Shown here in pieces: positions 12,801 through 26,070 of a DNA stretch of 64,000 nt. The notes below the pieces were generated by a model. It made no database searches and was not told the DNA's origin. It saw only the letters and a list, made by a program, of their open reading frames with translations. The position numbers and the translations under genes are program-made. The stretch comes from Hybos culiciformis (lineage: Eukaryota > Arthropoda > Insecta > Diptera > Hybotidae). Positions within the stretch are counted from its first letter, which is position 1, and each line of letters starts with the position of its first letter. Where the stretch lies: contig OZ023273.1 in the NCBI GenBank assembly GCA_964007475.1, forward strand, positions 112,391,812 to 112,455,811, read 5' to 3'.

Positions 12801-15800
12801 TTAATTCAATGTTCGTTTTGTTTTGTTTACATAATAAACATTAAAGTTGTTTAAAGTTTTATTCGCCCTTAAATTATTTGTAAAAAATGCACCAATTAAC
12901 TTAATGTTTCAATTGCTTAAATAAGCATTTATTTGAGACGATTAGTTATTGACAATATTTCCCAATGTAATTGCAAAAATTAATATGTTCCTATGTACAT
13001 ATAACAATTTATCAGAGATGAGTAGGATTATGTTCCCGTTTATTTTATTTGGAAATAATATTTACCTAAATAATATTTTTCAAAAGCATGTAACATTACA
13101 AATTTCCTAATTTTTCTTAACACTAATAAAAAAATATAATTATTATACGAAGTTTAATAAAAAACTAATATATTATCTCAGAAAAATGTACATAGTTTTG
13201 TTTTTTCTTTAATATTGATAAAACAATTTTGATAGAAACAAGACTTGCCAGAATCTTGTTTTGAATATATATCTAAAAATATTTAATTTAAACGATTTTT
13301 ACACGATTTTACATGTAATATTTTTTTACGTATAGTTTGTATGTCTGTATATACTGTGTAGTTAAGTAAAGTACACAGTCTAATATTTAGTATATAGTTT
13401 ATTGTTATATTATGTTTTAAAAGTGGAATCTGTTTCTTTATTTATTATTAATGTCAAAGTTTATTATCTTTGTGCAGGAATTGTTTGTGGTTTTTCTTTA
13501 TGTTCAGCAGATTAATAATGTGAATGTAAAGAACTTAGTACATTATATGTATTTTTTTTTTATAATTATTCCAAATAAATTCCTTTTTAAAGATTTCTAT
13601 CATATAATTATTACGTACTACAAGATCTGTCTTTTTAGTAGATCTCAAATAATTCTCTATAATTTTTTAAATATATACTTATATGTATGTTTTTAAAAAT
13701 TTTTTATTAATATCATACAGTGTAATTAAATGAAATATCAAAGGAAAATTTTTTAAAACGGAGGAAAAATGTTTACCCCACCCCGGTACATATTGAATTC
13801 AAAATAAAGTTATAATATTTGTAAAATTATCTAGAAGACTGAAACTAAACAACAGCGGATGATGTTATTGCGTATTTTTTTGTTAAGGAGAGTAAGTATT
13901 TTTTTTATGCAGAAAAGCTTTAAGCTAATATATGAAAATGGATGCTGAGCGCATGTTATTTACTAACAGATGTTTTTATATTTCTACAAAAACATCGAAT
14001 TTTCATACTCCAATTTTTCAAGTGAAGAAACAAACCATTTTCATAGATGCTATTAGTTTTAAATAGTATTGTAATGTTCACTACAGACAAAAGGTAAAAA
14101 ATAAAGATTTTTGAAAAAATTTTCAAAATTCCCATCAAGAATTTTTCGTATGACAGAATAATATTTTTGAAACTATTTGAATGGGAAAGTTCAAAAAAAA
14201 AAATTCTAACTTGAAGCTCTGGGACAGAAAATGGGATCTAAAAATATTTATTCGATATATTTAGTTTAAGACCATAAAGAACGTTCAGTAGATGCGTCAA
14301 TAATTAAAATGTAACATTAAAGCGTTCTAAAAAATATTTATTTTAGTAATAAAAGGGGATATATGTGTATTTGCAAATAAAATCCCTTTAATTTTACATT
14401 GATGGACAAATAAAATTTTATGATAAACCATCAAAGGTGTAGGAAATTAATTTTATTATTCCCAAAAAACATTATGTTACATACTTATATATAATAATTC
14501 AATGGGTTAAGTTCTATTTAATATTGAACAGAATGTAAAGTGAACAAATATCTTAAATGTTATTTTAAGTTAGAATAATTACCTTGCTAATATATAAACT
14601 CACTAGTTTAATTTAATTTAATTTTCCTACGATATTACATTTTTATTTTAATATTCTTGATTGCCCGAATTTTTTTTCTAACTTGTCAAAATGAAATATA
14701 TTCTAAATTGAATCTTATTTTAAAACAAATCTAAAAAAATCGATAATTAGTAAATTGTGTTTGTTTTTCTTTAAATAAAAATTATGCACTTATAATAAAT
14801 TGATTCTAAGATTATTTTTAATGAAATATTTGAATCGATAATTTTTATGTACGTAACGATATTGCTAAGTTGACATTTTGAAAATGAATTCATGTGAACA
14901 TGAACTGAACCCAAAATTTTTAATATTGAAACCTTTAAATAAGTATTCGCATCATTAATTTAGAATTCAATAAAGGATAAGAAAAAGGTTTAATGCGTTT
15001 CACCTTATAAAAATAAGTATTAAATTTTTATTCTCAAATAATTATTATAATTATTTATAAAAAGAAATATGTCAAATAGGTAGGTATAGATTGTTTTTAT
15101 ACCATAAATTACAAAAATAACCAAAATATTATTTGAAGTAGAATGGAGTTAAATATGATGTAGACGCTGAGTTCAAGCCAAAATGCCTTACACCAAAAAT
15201 AAAGTTTGGTTGCGCATATCGTAAAATAATAACAATATTTACTATTATTAAAACGAATAGATTAAAATAGATAAAAAAATAATCAAAGCCGACTGAGTAG
15301 CACTGAGCAGGTGTAATAAGTTTCTAATTAAAAATTCAAATATAAATGCATTTAATTTAATCCAACATTTTTGTCCATTTACAATTAAGATCTAACTTTT
15401 AATTGATCTTTTTTTTTTTGCTATCCAAAATGATACAAAAATTGATAAAATCCATTTTATATTATAACAAAATACCTATCAGATATTTTTCATAGAAAAT
15501 ATATACGTACATATTATTTTGTTTTTCTTATAAGTTTATTTATTTTCGGAATTTTATCGTAAATTGTATAAATATAAGCTCTTTTGTTTAATGGTTTTTT
15601 TTTCTTGATATACCGAAATAACAAAATGACACTTGGTTTGTTTTTAAATTGTTTATTGAATCCGATTACCAAATTAGAATCACATGAATAAAATTAAAAT
15701 ATTAAGGTCAGAACAATACACAGATTTTCTACATGTAGGTATTATACGGACGAAAAAATAAAATTGTATAGAATTCTTAATCAGTGGTAGAAACTTTAAG

Positions 15801-18800
15801 ATTTTATTATCATTTTGTTTAGGAAAATTAGAAATAATATCATTTATTCATATATTTTGTTTAAAAACTTTATGTATGAAAATAAGAATTTATGTAAATA
15901 TGTGTCTAATTCTGTTTAATTTAATAGCTGTACGTATATAGATAAAATAACATAGGTAGATACAATTTATGTTTTTTTTTTGTTCTCAAATATGGCATCA
16001 AGAAATAATTCTATAAAAAAGAAAATCATAAATGTTTCTAATTACAAGGAATCTTTTAAAGACTTATTTGAGACTTTATTTCCAATTTTTAATATTTCTG
16101 TTTGTTACATCATATCGTGGGAAATTCAATTATTGATTGTTAATATTGTTTTTATTGAATTATTATATTCAAATGTCATCTCATATATGCTAGAAAACTA
16201 GAATCTAAACAGTTTTTATTGAATGTTCACATTATGTTTCAAAGATCAAACCTTCTTTGGAATAAAACTGATACGCATTATACCAAAATTATCTTTATTA
16301 AACCTATATATATTTATAATTTTTTTTAACTTTAATCAAGTTTGACGTTTTACAGTCGATACAAATTTAGTTTTGCAGCACAACGCTCCCAACTAGGCAG
16401 GGGCATCAAAATTAAATCAACAGCATTTCTTTACATTTATTAATGCATTAAGAATTCGATTAAATTATGTTTATCTTAAAAATTGTCAGATAAACTTTTT
16501 CACAACGCGCCATAAAAATGTTTAAGTCAAAAAAAAAATTAAGGGCATTTGCAATATTTTCCTTCTTATTTTGATTCTTTACTAAAGAATCTTTAGTGGC
16601 CAGCAGGTGTTTTTTATAATGGTTATTATTATCCATTATGTACAATAGAAATTAAGAATAAATATTTTATGTACACAAATACATAACTTAATAACAACAA
16701 AAGAATTTTTTCTATAAAAATATTTTTTATCCATGTTTATGTTTTTATATTGTCTAGTCTACTCCGGTTCCTGTTTATTTTAAAAATTTACCGAATTTTA
16801 TTTTTTTTATCTATTTTAAAATGTTAAAAAATAAACATATTACTTACATGTGTACATAAAATTCATATGTCCATACTTCATAAATATAGTATAAAATATG
16901 TACATTTAGAATTAAGAAAAAATAAAGCATGTATTACTATTGGGCTTGGTGAATTTTAAATAAAATAAACAACAGAAGTCTTACAGCTATTCATCAAACA
17001 ACGAAATACTTAATTGATGAGGATCAAATTTTAATAATTAGTTGCGATATTTAATACAAAACTTTAGGAATTTTAACCGGTTCTGGTTTCCTCTCATATT
17101 AACGTATAACAAATAAAGTAATGAACCACGACCAATAAATTTTTGTCATTTTTTCTATTTTTGTTGAATATTAATTTTTTTTCTCAAACTTTATTCCTAA
17201 AAACCCCCAAGTTTTCAAAAATATTCTTAATAAGTTTCTCATCTTCCTTGTAACCATAGTACTTCTCTTGGTTTTTAAGTAATTTCAAATTTGTCAATTA
17301 TAAGATTATAACAACTAAGAAATTTTAACACATAAATCTTCACAAGAAATTTCCTTAACTTTCAGCATAAAAATTATACAAATACATAAATAAAAATGGA
17401 AAATATGAAAGTGAAAGCTCATTGAAAGGAAAATTTTCTCAGACATAGATTAAAGAACATTTTTTCAACATCGGAAAAACAAACAAAAAAATAACAAAAA
17501 AAAAAACAAAAGTTGTAAAACACCTCCAAAATAAAAATGTGAAGTGAATACTAATCATCGCTTCTTAATTAAATACAAAATATTTTTACCTTATAGTATT
17601 CAGAAGGTAATTTATTTAATGGCAAAAAATAAACAAGTATTATTGTAAAAGTATATAACATGTTCCTTGTTCTTTCTAACATTATCTATAACTATACAAC
17701 TACAAGTGTTCGGTATATGTACTGGATACATACATATATAAAAATTATAATAAACGTACATTAATATATAAAATGTATAATAAAATATTCTATTTATCCA
17801 TAATAGTTAATATAAATTCTTGAAATTTTACAAATTAACACAAATGTCCTTGAATAATTCATAAATTTTAATAGTCCTTTAACTTTTAGAACTGCAAAAA
17901 TGGGATTTCATTAATACCTTAATAGCAAAGTAAAAGAAAAACTATTGTTATAAATATTTTTATATAAGTAAATATTTGACAAAAGTTCAAGATTTTTTAA
18001 ATTAACTGTAACGTACTAATATTAATACTATTATGAACATTAACTTCTTCTTCGAATTCAATCTCTAACTATGCGGATCGTTCTAAATAAGGTATATCAC
18101 TGAGTTCTTGCTGGATTCAGAACCAATATTCCAACTAAAAATTTTACTTTACTTCAATCGAGTGAAAATTTTTTGTACTATTTAACTTTTAATATTCTGT
18201 TCTACAAAAGAAAAGTTGCTTCTTCATATTTGATTTTTCCTTAGTTTGTTAAGGCATTTCAGGAAAAAAAAAACAATAAACTTAAGACCATAAATTATCA
18301 CCATAAGTTATACAAACATAATGTACATTTTACATACTTAAGTATTTTCGTATAAGTGTTATCTTGATCATAATAACAAATATATAACATTATTTACCTA
18401 ATTAAGATGAAATTTATAATAATTATCAAAGTTTTCAAAATGTTCATTATGAAAAGCTGCTATTTCACACAACATTTATTTTGATGTGTAACACCGACGA
18501 CATTCATTATAATAATATGTATGTAAATATATAAATTATGTACATAAAGTTCTTTTTTTTGTTTTTATTTATGTTACAAAATGTTTAACTTTAACATTTC
18601 TTATGTCAAACGTTATATATTTTATTATTTCTTTGTTTGTTCATTTTACCTCTTAATGTATTCTGTATAATAATTCATTCAACCTTTAATTTTATCCCGT
18701 ATTCAGTTAAATTGGAATGTCATTGATTTGAAATTATTCAAATCAGTAATAATAATAATAATAATAATGATAAGGATGAAATGTTAAAAATAATTCATTA

Positions 18801-19256
18801 GCATAATAATTAGATCAATTTATGCAAATAATTTAAGACATAAAATGATATTTAATTTATGTGTGATGCTTTAACGATACTGTAATATAATATACATATA
18901 ATAACATTAATAACATTAATATCTAATGAAATTAACAATATTTGTATACTTTCTAAGTTGAATTGTTGACCAAATTAGTTTTGGAGAACTGAAACTTGCT
19001 TTTATTTTATTTTATTTTTTTCATTAAAATTCAACTATGTACAAATGTATGTAAAACTTTATATTAAGATTGGTTAAAGGAACAGTATAACAGTAAATAA
19101 AATATATTAAATTACGAAAGTGAGTAATGTATAATTATTACGAACAGCTTAAATAAGTCTTAAAGTTAAAGTGGATGTACTGCCAGTAAGAAATATTTGG
19201 TTTTGAACATCCTTTTATATGATATTATAAGTTCAACTAAGAGCTTTTCGATAAAT
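9828..19256. other. 9.4-kb AT-rich gene desert
   Basis: I find no transposon ends, long tandem repeats or convincing exons. Short frames of 60-80 codons (for example 13451-13696 and 15992-16201) are rich in F/I/Y/K/N, as chance frames in A/T DNA are. A (TAA)n microsatellite lies at 18747-18768. The stretch could be intergenic or a very long intron. Confidence 0.55.
18747..18768. repeat. (TAA)n microsatellite
   Basis: About seven uninterrupted TAA units. Confidence 0.95.
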
Positions 19257-20090
19257 CCGGGTGCACGCCATGCCATGCTCCTAAACCGCTCAACTGATCT
19301 TTTTCAAACTTACACCATGTCTTTGATTCAGGTCGGGGATTTTAAAATTTTAAAATTTGATTGGGCTCCTACCTAGAGACCTCCCCTGGGAGAGGACTTC
19401 AAAAGTTCGTCCGATTTCATTCAAATTTGGTATGTAAAAAGAGGAACTGATTATACACAAATTTCGTAACAAAAAATTTGTTGACCTCCTACCCAGGGAC
19501 CTCCCCTGGGGCGGACTTCGAAAGTTCGTCCGATTTCATTCAAATTTGATACGTAAAAAGAGGAAATGATTACACCCAAATTTCGTAACAAAAAATTTGG
19601 CCTCCTTTTTTTAGGGGGCCTCTTCGAATATATAGAAATCAATTTCTTTATTACAAATAACTACAAAATATTAAAAACTAAACCACTCAACCGATCGTTT
19701 CGAGATTTACACCGTCTTTTTGTGTCGGGGATGTTATAGGCTATTTAAAAATTTGAATGGTTGAAACGTCTCCCGGGGGGGGGACTGCAAAAGTTCTTCT
19801 GATTCAAATTCAAATTACAAAAAGGAAATGGATAAAAAGACAAATTTGGTTTGGTTTGGAAACCTGTTTAAGGGAGTGTAAGTAAAAATGATAAATGTTA
19901 ATTCCCATTAGATATTTTATCTAAATTTATAAAATAACTAGCTCCTATAATTGTCTATCAATCTGACAACAAAATTCCACTTAGAAAAATAAATCATTCG
20001 GAGTCCGTAGCTAAACACGGGTTGACGGCTATATTATATATAAATGTCACATCGTTAAAACCACAGCAACGTGTGTTCGGATAAAGCTAG
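19257..20090 (+). mobile_element. Nonautonomous Helitron, copy 1 of a tandem pair
   Basis: The right end is diagnostic: a CACA-GCAACG-TGTG hairpin, eleven bases, then CTAG (20087-20090) followed by T. Internal sequence is collinear with the 8968-9500 copy, but a unit of about 120 bp starting CTCCTACC (19366, again at 19485, remnant near 19602) is duplicated. The left end lacks the TCTAT start, so it is truncated or diverged; I place it near 19257. Only shadow reading frames occur. Confidence 0.72.
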
Positions 20091-20091
20091 T

Positions 20092-21147
20092 TCTATCATA
20101 TAAAACAGAAACGCTGTTTGTCTGTTTGTCTGTTCCGAATAGGCTCCTAAACCGCTCAGCCGATCGTTTTGAAACTTACACCATTTCCTTGTCTCATATC
20201 GAGAGTCGTTACAGTGGCGTACTGAACTTAACTCGCGCCCGAGGCACAATACCTTTTTAGCGCTCCCCTCATTCGAAAACCATATATTATTAAATGTAAA
20301 ATATACTCGCAAATTAATAAATAAATAAAGTAAAATATATAAAGTCATAGGCTCAAGCTAGGCTTTAAATTTGAGACGAAAAACTTAGTTGAGAAAACAA
20401 GACTAGATTTTGAAATGTACATGATCAACTAGAATTTGTTCAAAATATACCTACTATTTATTTTACATATTTATACAGAAATATTTTGAAACACGCAGTT
20501 TTAAAACAATAAAAAATTAAATATTTATTATCTCTATAGAGATACATTTAAACATAATTCATAATATGATTATAATACTAATTACTATATATAAATTTTC
20601 CTTGCTTTTGATGAAGCAAATTTATCAATAATCATATCATCAAAGTTCATCATTTCAAATTTTTCTCTTTCCACACTTAAAAATTCCCTGACATTTCCCT
20701 AACACAACAATAAAATTTCTTAGATTTAAAAAAAAACAAATCCGAAGACGTGCTATTTCTATTATAAATATATTATTATACAGTTTGATTTAAACTATTA
20801 GTGTTCCTTTTTTTCCTTTTTATTTTCGAATTAACATTTATTACATTACACTGGCACTAAATTTAAAATATATTTTCCACAAATCAATTATAATAAAAAT
20901 AAAAATTATCCAGCCTTTTTGAGTAGCGCTGGGGCTTGATGCCCCCCTCACTACGCGACTGGGTCGGTATAGGTCATTTTAAAATTTGATTGGCCTCCTA
21001 CCCAGCGACATCCCCTGAGGGCGCACTTCAAAAGCTCGTCCGATTTAATTCAAATTTGGTACGTAAAAAAGAATAAATGATTACACAAAATTTCGTAACA
21101 AAAATTTAACCGCCTCTTCCATTTACAAAAGTAAATCAGTCAGAGTC
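20092..21147 (+). mobile_element. Nonautonomous Helitron, copy 2, split by a hAT insertion
   Basis: It begins TCTATCATATAAAACAG one base after the CTAG of copy 1, so the two Helitrons are head to tail. It continues TGTCTGTTCCGAATAGGCTC to 20211, is interrupted by a hAT element (20212-20961), and resumes with the same family sequence to about 21147 (TCAGAGTC resembling GGAGTCCG of the other copies). The hairpin and CTAG end are missing, so the copy is 3'-truncated. Confidence 0.7.
20212..20961. mobile_element. hAT-type element nested in a Helitron (750 bp)
   Basis: The ends are CAGTGGCGTACTGA and, inverted, CAGTCGCGTAGTGA. Flanks AGTCGTTA (20204-20211) and GGTCGGTA (20962-20969) are an 8-bp duplication with two mismatches. 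They fall exactly at a site that is continuous in the other Helitron copy (GGTCGTTATAGG). Both ends carry GCGCCC/GGGGC subterminal runs. No transposase is present. Confidence 0.82.
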
Positions 21148-22115
21148 TTTAAATAAAATAAATCTTTATGTATTCTTAATCTATGGTTTATCCTATTCGT
21201 AAATATTTTAAAATACGATTTCATTATTGATATTTATCCTGAGTGAACTAATTAACCAATACACAATTTTAAACAATATGAAATTATATTTGCTTAAATG
21301 TCTAACATTTCAATGTTTTTCTTGCGGACATAATATATAATTTTTTAAATAACTTCTTAACTTAATCTATTTTTCTATTTTTCTTTTTTACGGGTATAAA
21401 CAATTTTTTTTTTAACTTGTAGGTTACACAGATGTTTTTGTACATATAAAGGGGGGTTTTTTTTGTGTTCGGTTAATGATGTGATTTTGATTATCTAGTA
21501 AATAAATTGAGCTACCAAGTTTTAAGTACAAAAAAATTCGATTGATTAAATTTTTCCTTCATGTAAGTAAATAAAATGTTCATATAAGAAAATTCAAATT
21601 AATGGTGTAATTTACGGAAAAATAAATTTCAATGAAAAACCCATTTTACAATCATCCTAAATAAAACCTTTTTTCTCAATAGACAAGCAATCAATAAAGA
21701 AACTTCTTGTTCCTTAAATTAATTTATACTAAACTTTTTTAAACATAAATACATGAAATAAACTTTTAAATTATAATATTTGACTATTAACTATATGCCA
21801 TGTTATTTTATTAATAATGATGTTATGTTTTGTAAATTTGAACATATTATATTTAGAACATAAACCAGGAAAATTTTCCAGGACAAACTTATAAAAAATT
21901 GTCAAACATAAAACTATGAAAAAGATTCTAGGTGAATTTATCTACGAAAGTGATCAGTATTTCAGAAATATTATACCAAGTTCATATACTTTATATAATA
22001 AGACCACAGCTGGTTAAAATATGAACTTATGTTTGTACTTATGCTGGATAAATAATTAAAGATATAGAGCAAAATAAGATACATATTTTGTCAAATAATG
22101 TAATATACCTATATA
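21148..22115. other. AT-rich noncoding stretch
   Basis: Nothing recognisable was found between the Helitron pair and the next hAT element. Confidence 0.6.
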
Positions 22116-22123
22116 CTATATAG

Positions 22124-22632
22124 CATACTTGGCCAAACTGCGGTTCGCGAGCCGCATGCGGCTCTCGTTCTTCTTCACTGCGGCTCTAGCCACGTTGGAA
22201 ATAATATTGTTAAAAATTGATTTTAAAAAATACAATTTAAAAAAAAAAAACATTTTCTTATGTAATGTATTCTTTATAAATAAACATGCATGCGGATTGC
22301 AATCTTTGTATTCAACAATGAAATTTATTAAATCGAAGCACCGTTTCCAGCCAACAAATGAATATTTAGCTGAACTTATTCGTACGGCACTAACAAGTTA
22401 TGATCCAGATTTGCAACGATTCGGGCCAAGATACAAACACATTAAACAACAGTATCTACAAGTAAAGAATAAAAATTTCCAATAAATATTTTTGTATGTT
22501 TTTAAATAAATTATGAATAAAAATAAAGATAAATGACAGTTTACATATTTAAAACAATTTCTAATTGCGGCTCTCGACAATTGTGATTTTTGTAATTTCG
22601 GCTCCTGTCGGGATAAAGTCTGGCCACCCTTG
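22124..22632 (+). mobile_element. hAT element with transposase remnant (509 bp)
   Basis: The terminal motifs CATACTTGGCCA and, inverted, CAAGGGTGGCCA are flanked by a perfect 8-bp duplication CTATATAG (22116-22123 and 22633-22640). The repeated GCGGCTC next to both ends is typical of the ZBED/SCAND3-like hAT group. The middle retains a scrap of transposase, so this is an internally deleted derivative of an autonomous copy. Confidence 0.88.
22270..22485 (+). pseudogene. hAT transposase C-terminal fragment
   Basis: The frame reads CGLQSLYSTMKFIKSKHRF, then TNEYLAELIRTALTSYDPD. The pattern of a short L..TM..IKSK.R followed by T.E.L...LR.A.. ..Y.PD is that of the C-terminal end of ZBED5/SCAND3-like hAT transposases. 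The DDE catalytic core, the BED finger and a genuine start are absent, so it is dead. The product name is from memory of the family, not from a search. Confidence 0.6.
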
Positions 22633-22927
22633 CTATATAGATTCATATATTTTTTTTAAAGAAAGTGTAAAGAGTCGGTCGCAAAAATATGGATGAAACC
22701 TTCAGGATTTTTAAATCAGATTTACGGAATTCCAATTTTTTTAACTGAATTTTAGTATGTTAGTTTAATATATTTCAAGTGTTAGATTTAGCCATCCATT
22801 AATTAAAGGCTTATTAAAATATTTTATTATGAAATGAAAGACCAATAATAATAACTTAAATAATTTTTAAATATGAACAAAATTATCAACTATCAATATT
22901 AGATACTTACATCTTACTCATATACAT

Positions 22928-23762
22928 TAGGGTGCCACTTATTTTTGAAAATTAATTTTTTTTGGAGTGCCGGGCGGAATTTTGTTCTATTATATCTAAA
23001 AACCATTCCGACAAAAATTTAGCTCAATTCGATACCATTAAAACGACCCGCTTGGAGGTTAAGTTTTCATATATTTTACTAGAATTCTACAGTTTTTTCA
23101 TTCATTTGAGCGTTAGACAGTGTCATAAAATTACTCTTTCCTTAATTTAAGTTTTTGAATATAATATCAAATAAGATTTTCAAATTATTACAATACATAT
23201 TTATAAATACAAAGTCCTAAAACTAATTATTTTTTAAGGTTGGTTGACTGCGATATTTCTTCTTTTTTCATACAAGAAAGTTTTCTGTAATACACTTTTC
23301 ACGCTGTTTGAGAAAAAAGATTTTACCTTCTTCAAGGGTGATCATTTCGAATGCACCTTGAGGCGCACTTTTATTAAAATAGAGTTTGAATTCACGCATT
23401 TTATAAATAGAACATCACCATACTATGGCAATTTTCTGCCTGTTATACGAGTATGATGTTTGGATTGTCCTACTAGAAATATTTCTTTACGAATTATAAA
23501 AATAATTTAAAAATCGAAAAATTATTAGTCTGGACTCGCTAAACTTTTAGCTATTAGCAGAACCTACGACATTTTTTCGAAATTTCAGGTGCAAAAATCA
23601 ATGGTGCAACACTATACAAAAGCATGTTAAGCGGGACGGGTTAACAATGTTAGATTGAGCTAATATTTGGTAGGGACTACTTTTAGGTCCATTGGAACAA
23701 AATTTCGCCCGGCGCTCATCAAAATATGAATTTTTTTTTGTATATAAATAAGTGGCACTCTA
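22928..23762. mobile_element. TIR element with 8-bp duplication (835 bp)
   Basis: The ends TAGGGTGCCACTTATTT and, inverted, TAGAGTGCCACTTATTT are flanked by a perfect 8-bp ATATACAT (22920-22927 and 23763-23770). Inverted similarity extends further inward, including GCCGGGCG.AATTTTGTTC at both ends (about 60 bp in). An 8-bp duplication fits hAT, although P-type elements also make 8 bp. The interior is noncoding. Confidence 0.85.
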
Positions 23763-23770
23763 ATATACAT

Positions 23771-25867
23771 ATTTATTTTTTAATTCACAAAAAATGTTCA
23801 GTGAATACCGTGAATACGTTATTATATTCAATTTCATTCAAAATTTTCAATTTAAAAAAATTTACCTTTTTCTTCGACGTAAAATTAAATATTCAAATTA
23901 AAAGTATATTCGTTTTTTGGTATTCAAAAAAAAGAAAAAAAAAAAATTAATTTAAAATGTAAGTTTCATTTCGAAGTCTCTTTATCTTTCTTTTTTTTTA
24001 ATAAAAATTTTCTTCTTTACTTGTGAAAATCTGGAAAAAAATATTGTATATAATAAATAGTGGTTGGTTTCAATCGCATATATTTTGAATATAAAATTGT
24101 TCAAATTTTTTATTTCTTTTTTTTTTTTTTTTTTTTTCAAGTTACCCAAATGATTTAAGGATCTGAAAAAAAATAAACAAATTTTTTAGTAAATAATCTA
24201 AAAAATTTTCATCAAAACAAGCTTTGATTTGAGTAAAAGGATAATTTGATTTAAATTTATATTAAATTTAAATTTTTAACATAACAAAAAATATTCCTTT
24301 AATAGTTTTTTTGCAACTTCATGATGCAATGTTTTAATATCGTAAAAATAGTAGAACAAAATATTTTTCAATTACCTTTGTACACAAATTTTATAACTAA
24401 AGTGTATATTTATGGACAAGTTGTAAAATATCCATACAGAAAGATTACAGAATACTATTGTCGTTAGCTCTAATTTTGAAAAATTTTCCAAATTTAAAAA
24501 TTTCAATAAAAAATTCTTTGATGGGCTGGAAGAGGATTATAAGTCAATTTTTATCCAAAATGAAATCAAAACATTGTCGAGGTGAAAAAGTCGTATTATG
24601 TGTTCTGTAAAAAGTCGACTCGTATTACGTGTTCTGTAAAAAGTCGTATTATGTTTTTCGCTAAAAAGAGTATAACTATATCGGAAGTTGATAGACTTAT
24701 AATTTTTTATAGAACTCGTAATACGAATTTTTCACAATGGTTTGATTTAATTTTGGATAAAAATTGACTTATACTCCTCTTCCCGCCTATCAAAGAATTG
24801 TAATATGATTTTTTAACAACTTCTCTAGCATAGCTAAACTATTTTTTCAATTGTACATCAAGCATAATAATAACATCCATATGAAAAACTGATAAGCTAC
24901 GAATTTTGTTTATGGTAAGTATATTTCCTAATAAATTTTTTTAAGTTAAAGTTCAATATTTTTAAATTAATATATATTTAAAGGAAGAATTGAAAATATT
25001 AATTTTTTTTTGTAATGTGCAGGACAAAATTGATTTTCATATCTTTGTTACATATTACATAAGTATAAAAAATAAATAAATAAAAATAAAAAAAAAATCT
25101 ATTTTTTTTTCCTTGCGTATTAAACGAAATTTTTCATTATTCATGCTTATTATTTAATGGATTTTCATCACGTACAGTTAAGAAAATTTAATGATGCGAA
25201 AAATTCTGAAGATTTCAATGATAAGATTTTAATAATAATATTGTATATATAAAAAAAAATAAAAAATTTAAAGATTACTTTTTATTTTATTTTATATCTT
25301 AAGAAGAATTTTTCTGCAAAAAAAAAAAAAAAGATTCGCTAAAATATTTTGCGCAAAAAAAAAGGTCTCACTCATTTTTCCGGCTGTATATATTTCAATT
25401 ATTTTTTTGCTGAAAATTAGTACACAATCAAAAAAAATTTGTATAGCTGGAACAGAAAGAAAATCATTTTCTCAATGTAAAAAATATTTTTTTATTTTTC
25501 TTTTATATTAAATTTTTTTTTTAAATTTTCGTTTAATTACTTTAATATACATATTTTTTTTTTTTTTTCATAAGTTTTTATTAACTCGTTGTTTGCCTGT
25601 CTGTTTGAGGTAACTAGAAAAAAAATGTAAATGTTAATTATTATTAATTTTTTAACTAGTCACAGCTATTCTGTATTTGGAACTTTAAAAAACGAATGAA
25701 ATATTCCTAATTAAACATTAAATTTCGTTAATGGGTAATTAAAAAAATATTTTTAGATATAATCAATGCAATACAGGAATCAAAAACACTACATATCGTC
25801 TATCTATAGTACTTGGCAAAATAAGTTTGAATTTGAAATTGTAATTCTTGTTTGTGGTATTTAATAA
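23771..25867. other. AT-rich noncoding stretch with one hairpin element
   Basis: Apart from the foldback hairpin at 24513-24798 this is low-complexity A/T DNA with long homopolymers. Confidence 0.55.
24513..24798. mobile_element. Foldback MITE, arms about 65 bp (286 bp)
   Basis: ATTCTTTGATGGGCTGGAAG at the left and the inverse of the right end (ATTCTTTGATAGGCGGGAAG) match, and the match continues through GTCAATTTTTATCCAAAAT. The loop repeats GTCGTATTA(T/C)GTGTTCTGTAAAAA. No coding and no clear target duplication were found, so the superfamily is not assigned. A 61-codon frame across it (24582-24767) is incidental. Confidence 0.8.
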
Positions 25868-25899
25868 GATATTTTGGGAAGCCGGTCTAATGCCCGAAG

Positions 25900-26070
25900 T
25901 CGAAAATCTCGGAGGTACGAAATCCCGGAATTTTTTTTTCCCCGTTTACAAAATCCCGGAAATCACAATCCCGGAAGTTAGAATCCCGAAAAGACGAAAT
26001 CCCGGAAGTCAAAATCCCGAAAACACTAAATCCCGGAACTTGAAATCCCGAAAAGACGTAATCCCAGCCG
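25900..26070 (-). repeat. Left arm: array of degenerate 15-16 bp units
   Basis: Units of the form AATCCCGGAAGTCAA follow one another with drift (AATCCCGGAAGTTAG, AATCCCGAAAAGACG, AATCCCGAAAACACT). They are the reverse complement of the units in the right arm. Frames across it look like peptide repeats only because the unit is a multiple of three. Confidence 0.85.

Noticed and set aside
15992..16201. Frame starting MASRNNSIKKK, about 70 codons
   Set aside because: It has somewhat more natural codons than its neighbours, but no family match, promoter or conserved feature could be seen. Its length is within chance expectation for 64 kb of A/T DNA on six frames.
16370..16440. Acceptor-like TTTTGCAG followed by a less A/T-biased segment
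   Set aside because: Two of three frames stop at once and the third gives an unrecognised 20-residue peptide; insufficient for an exon call.
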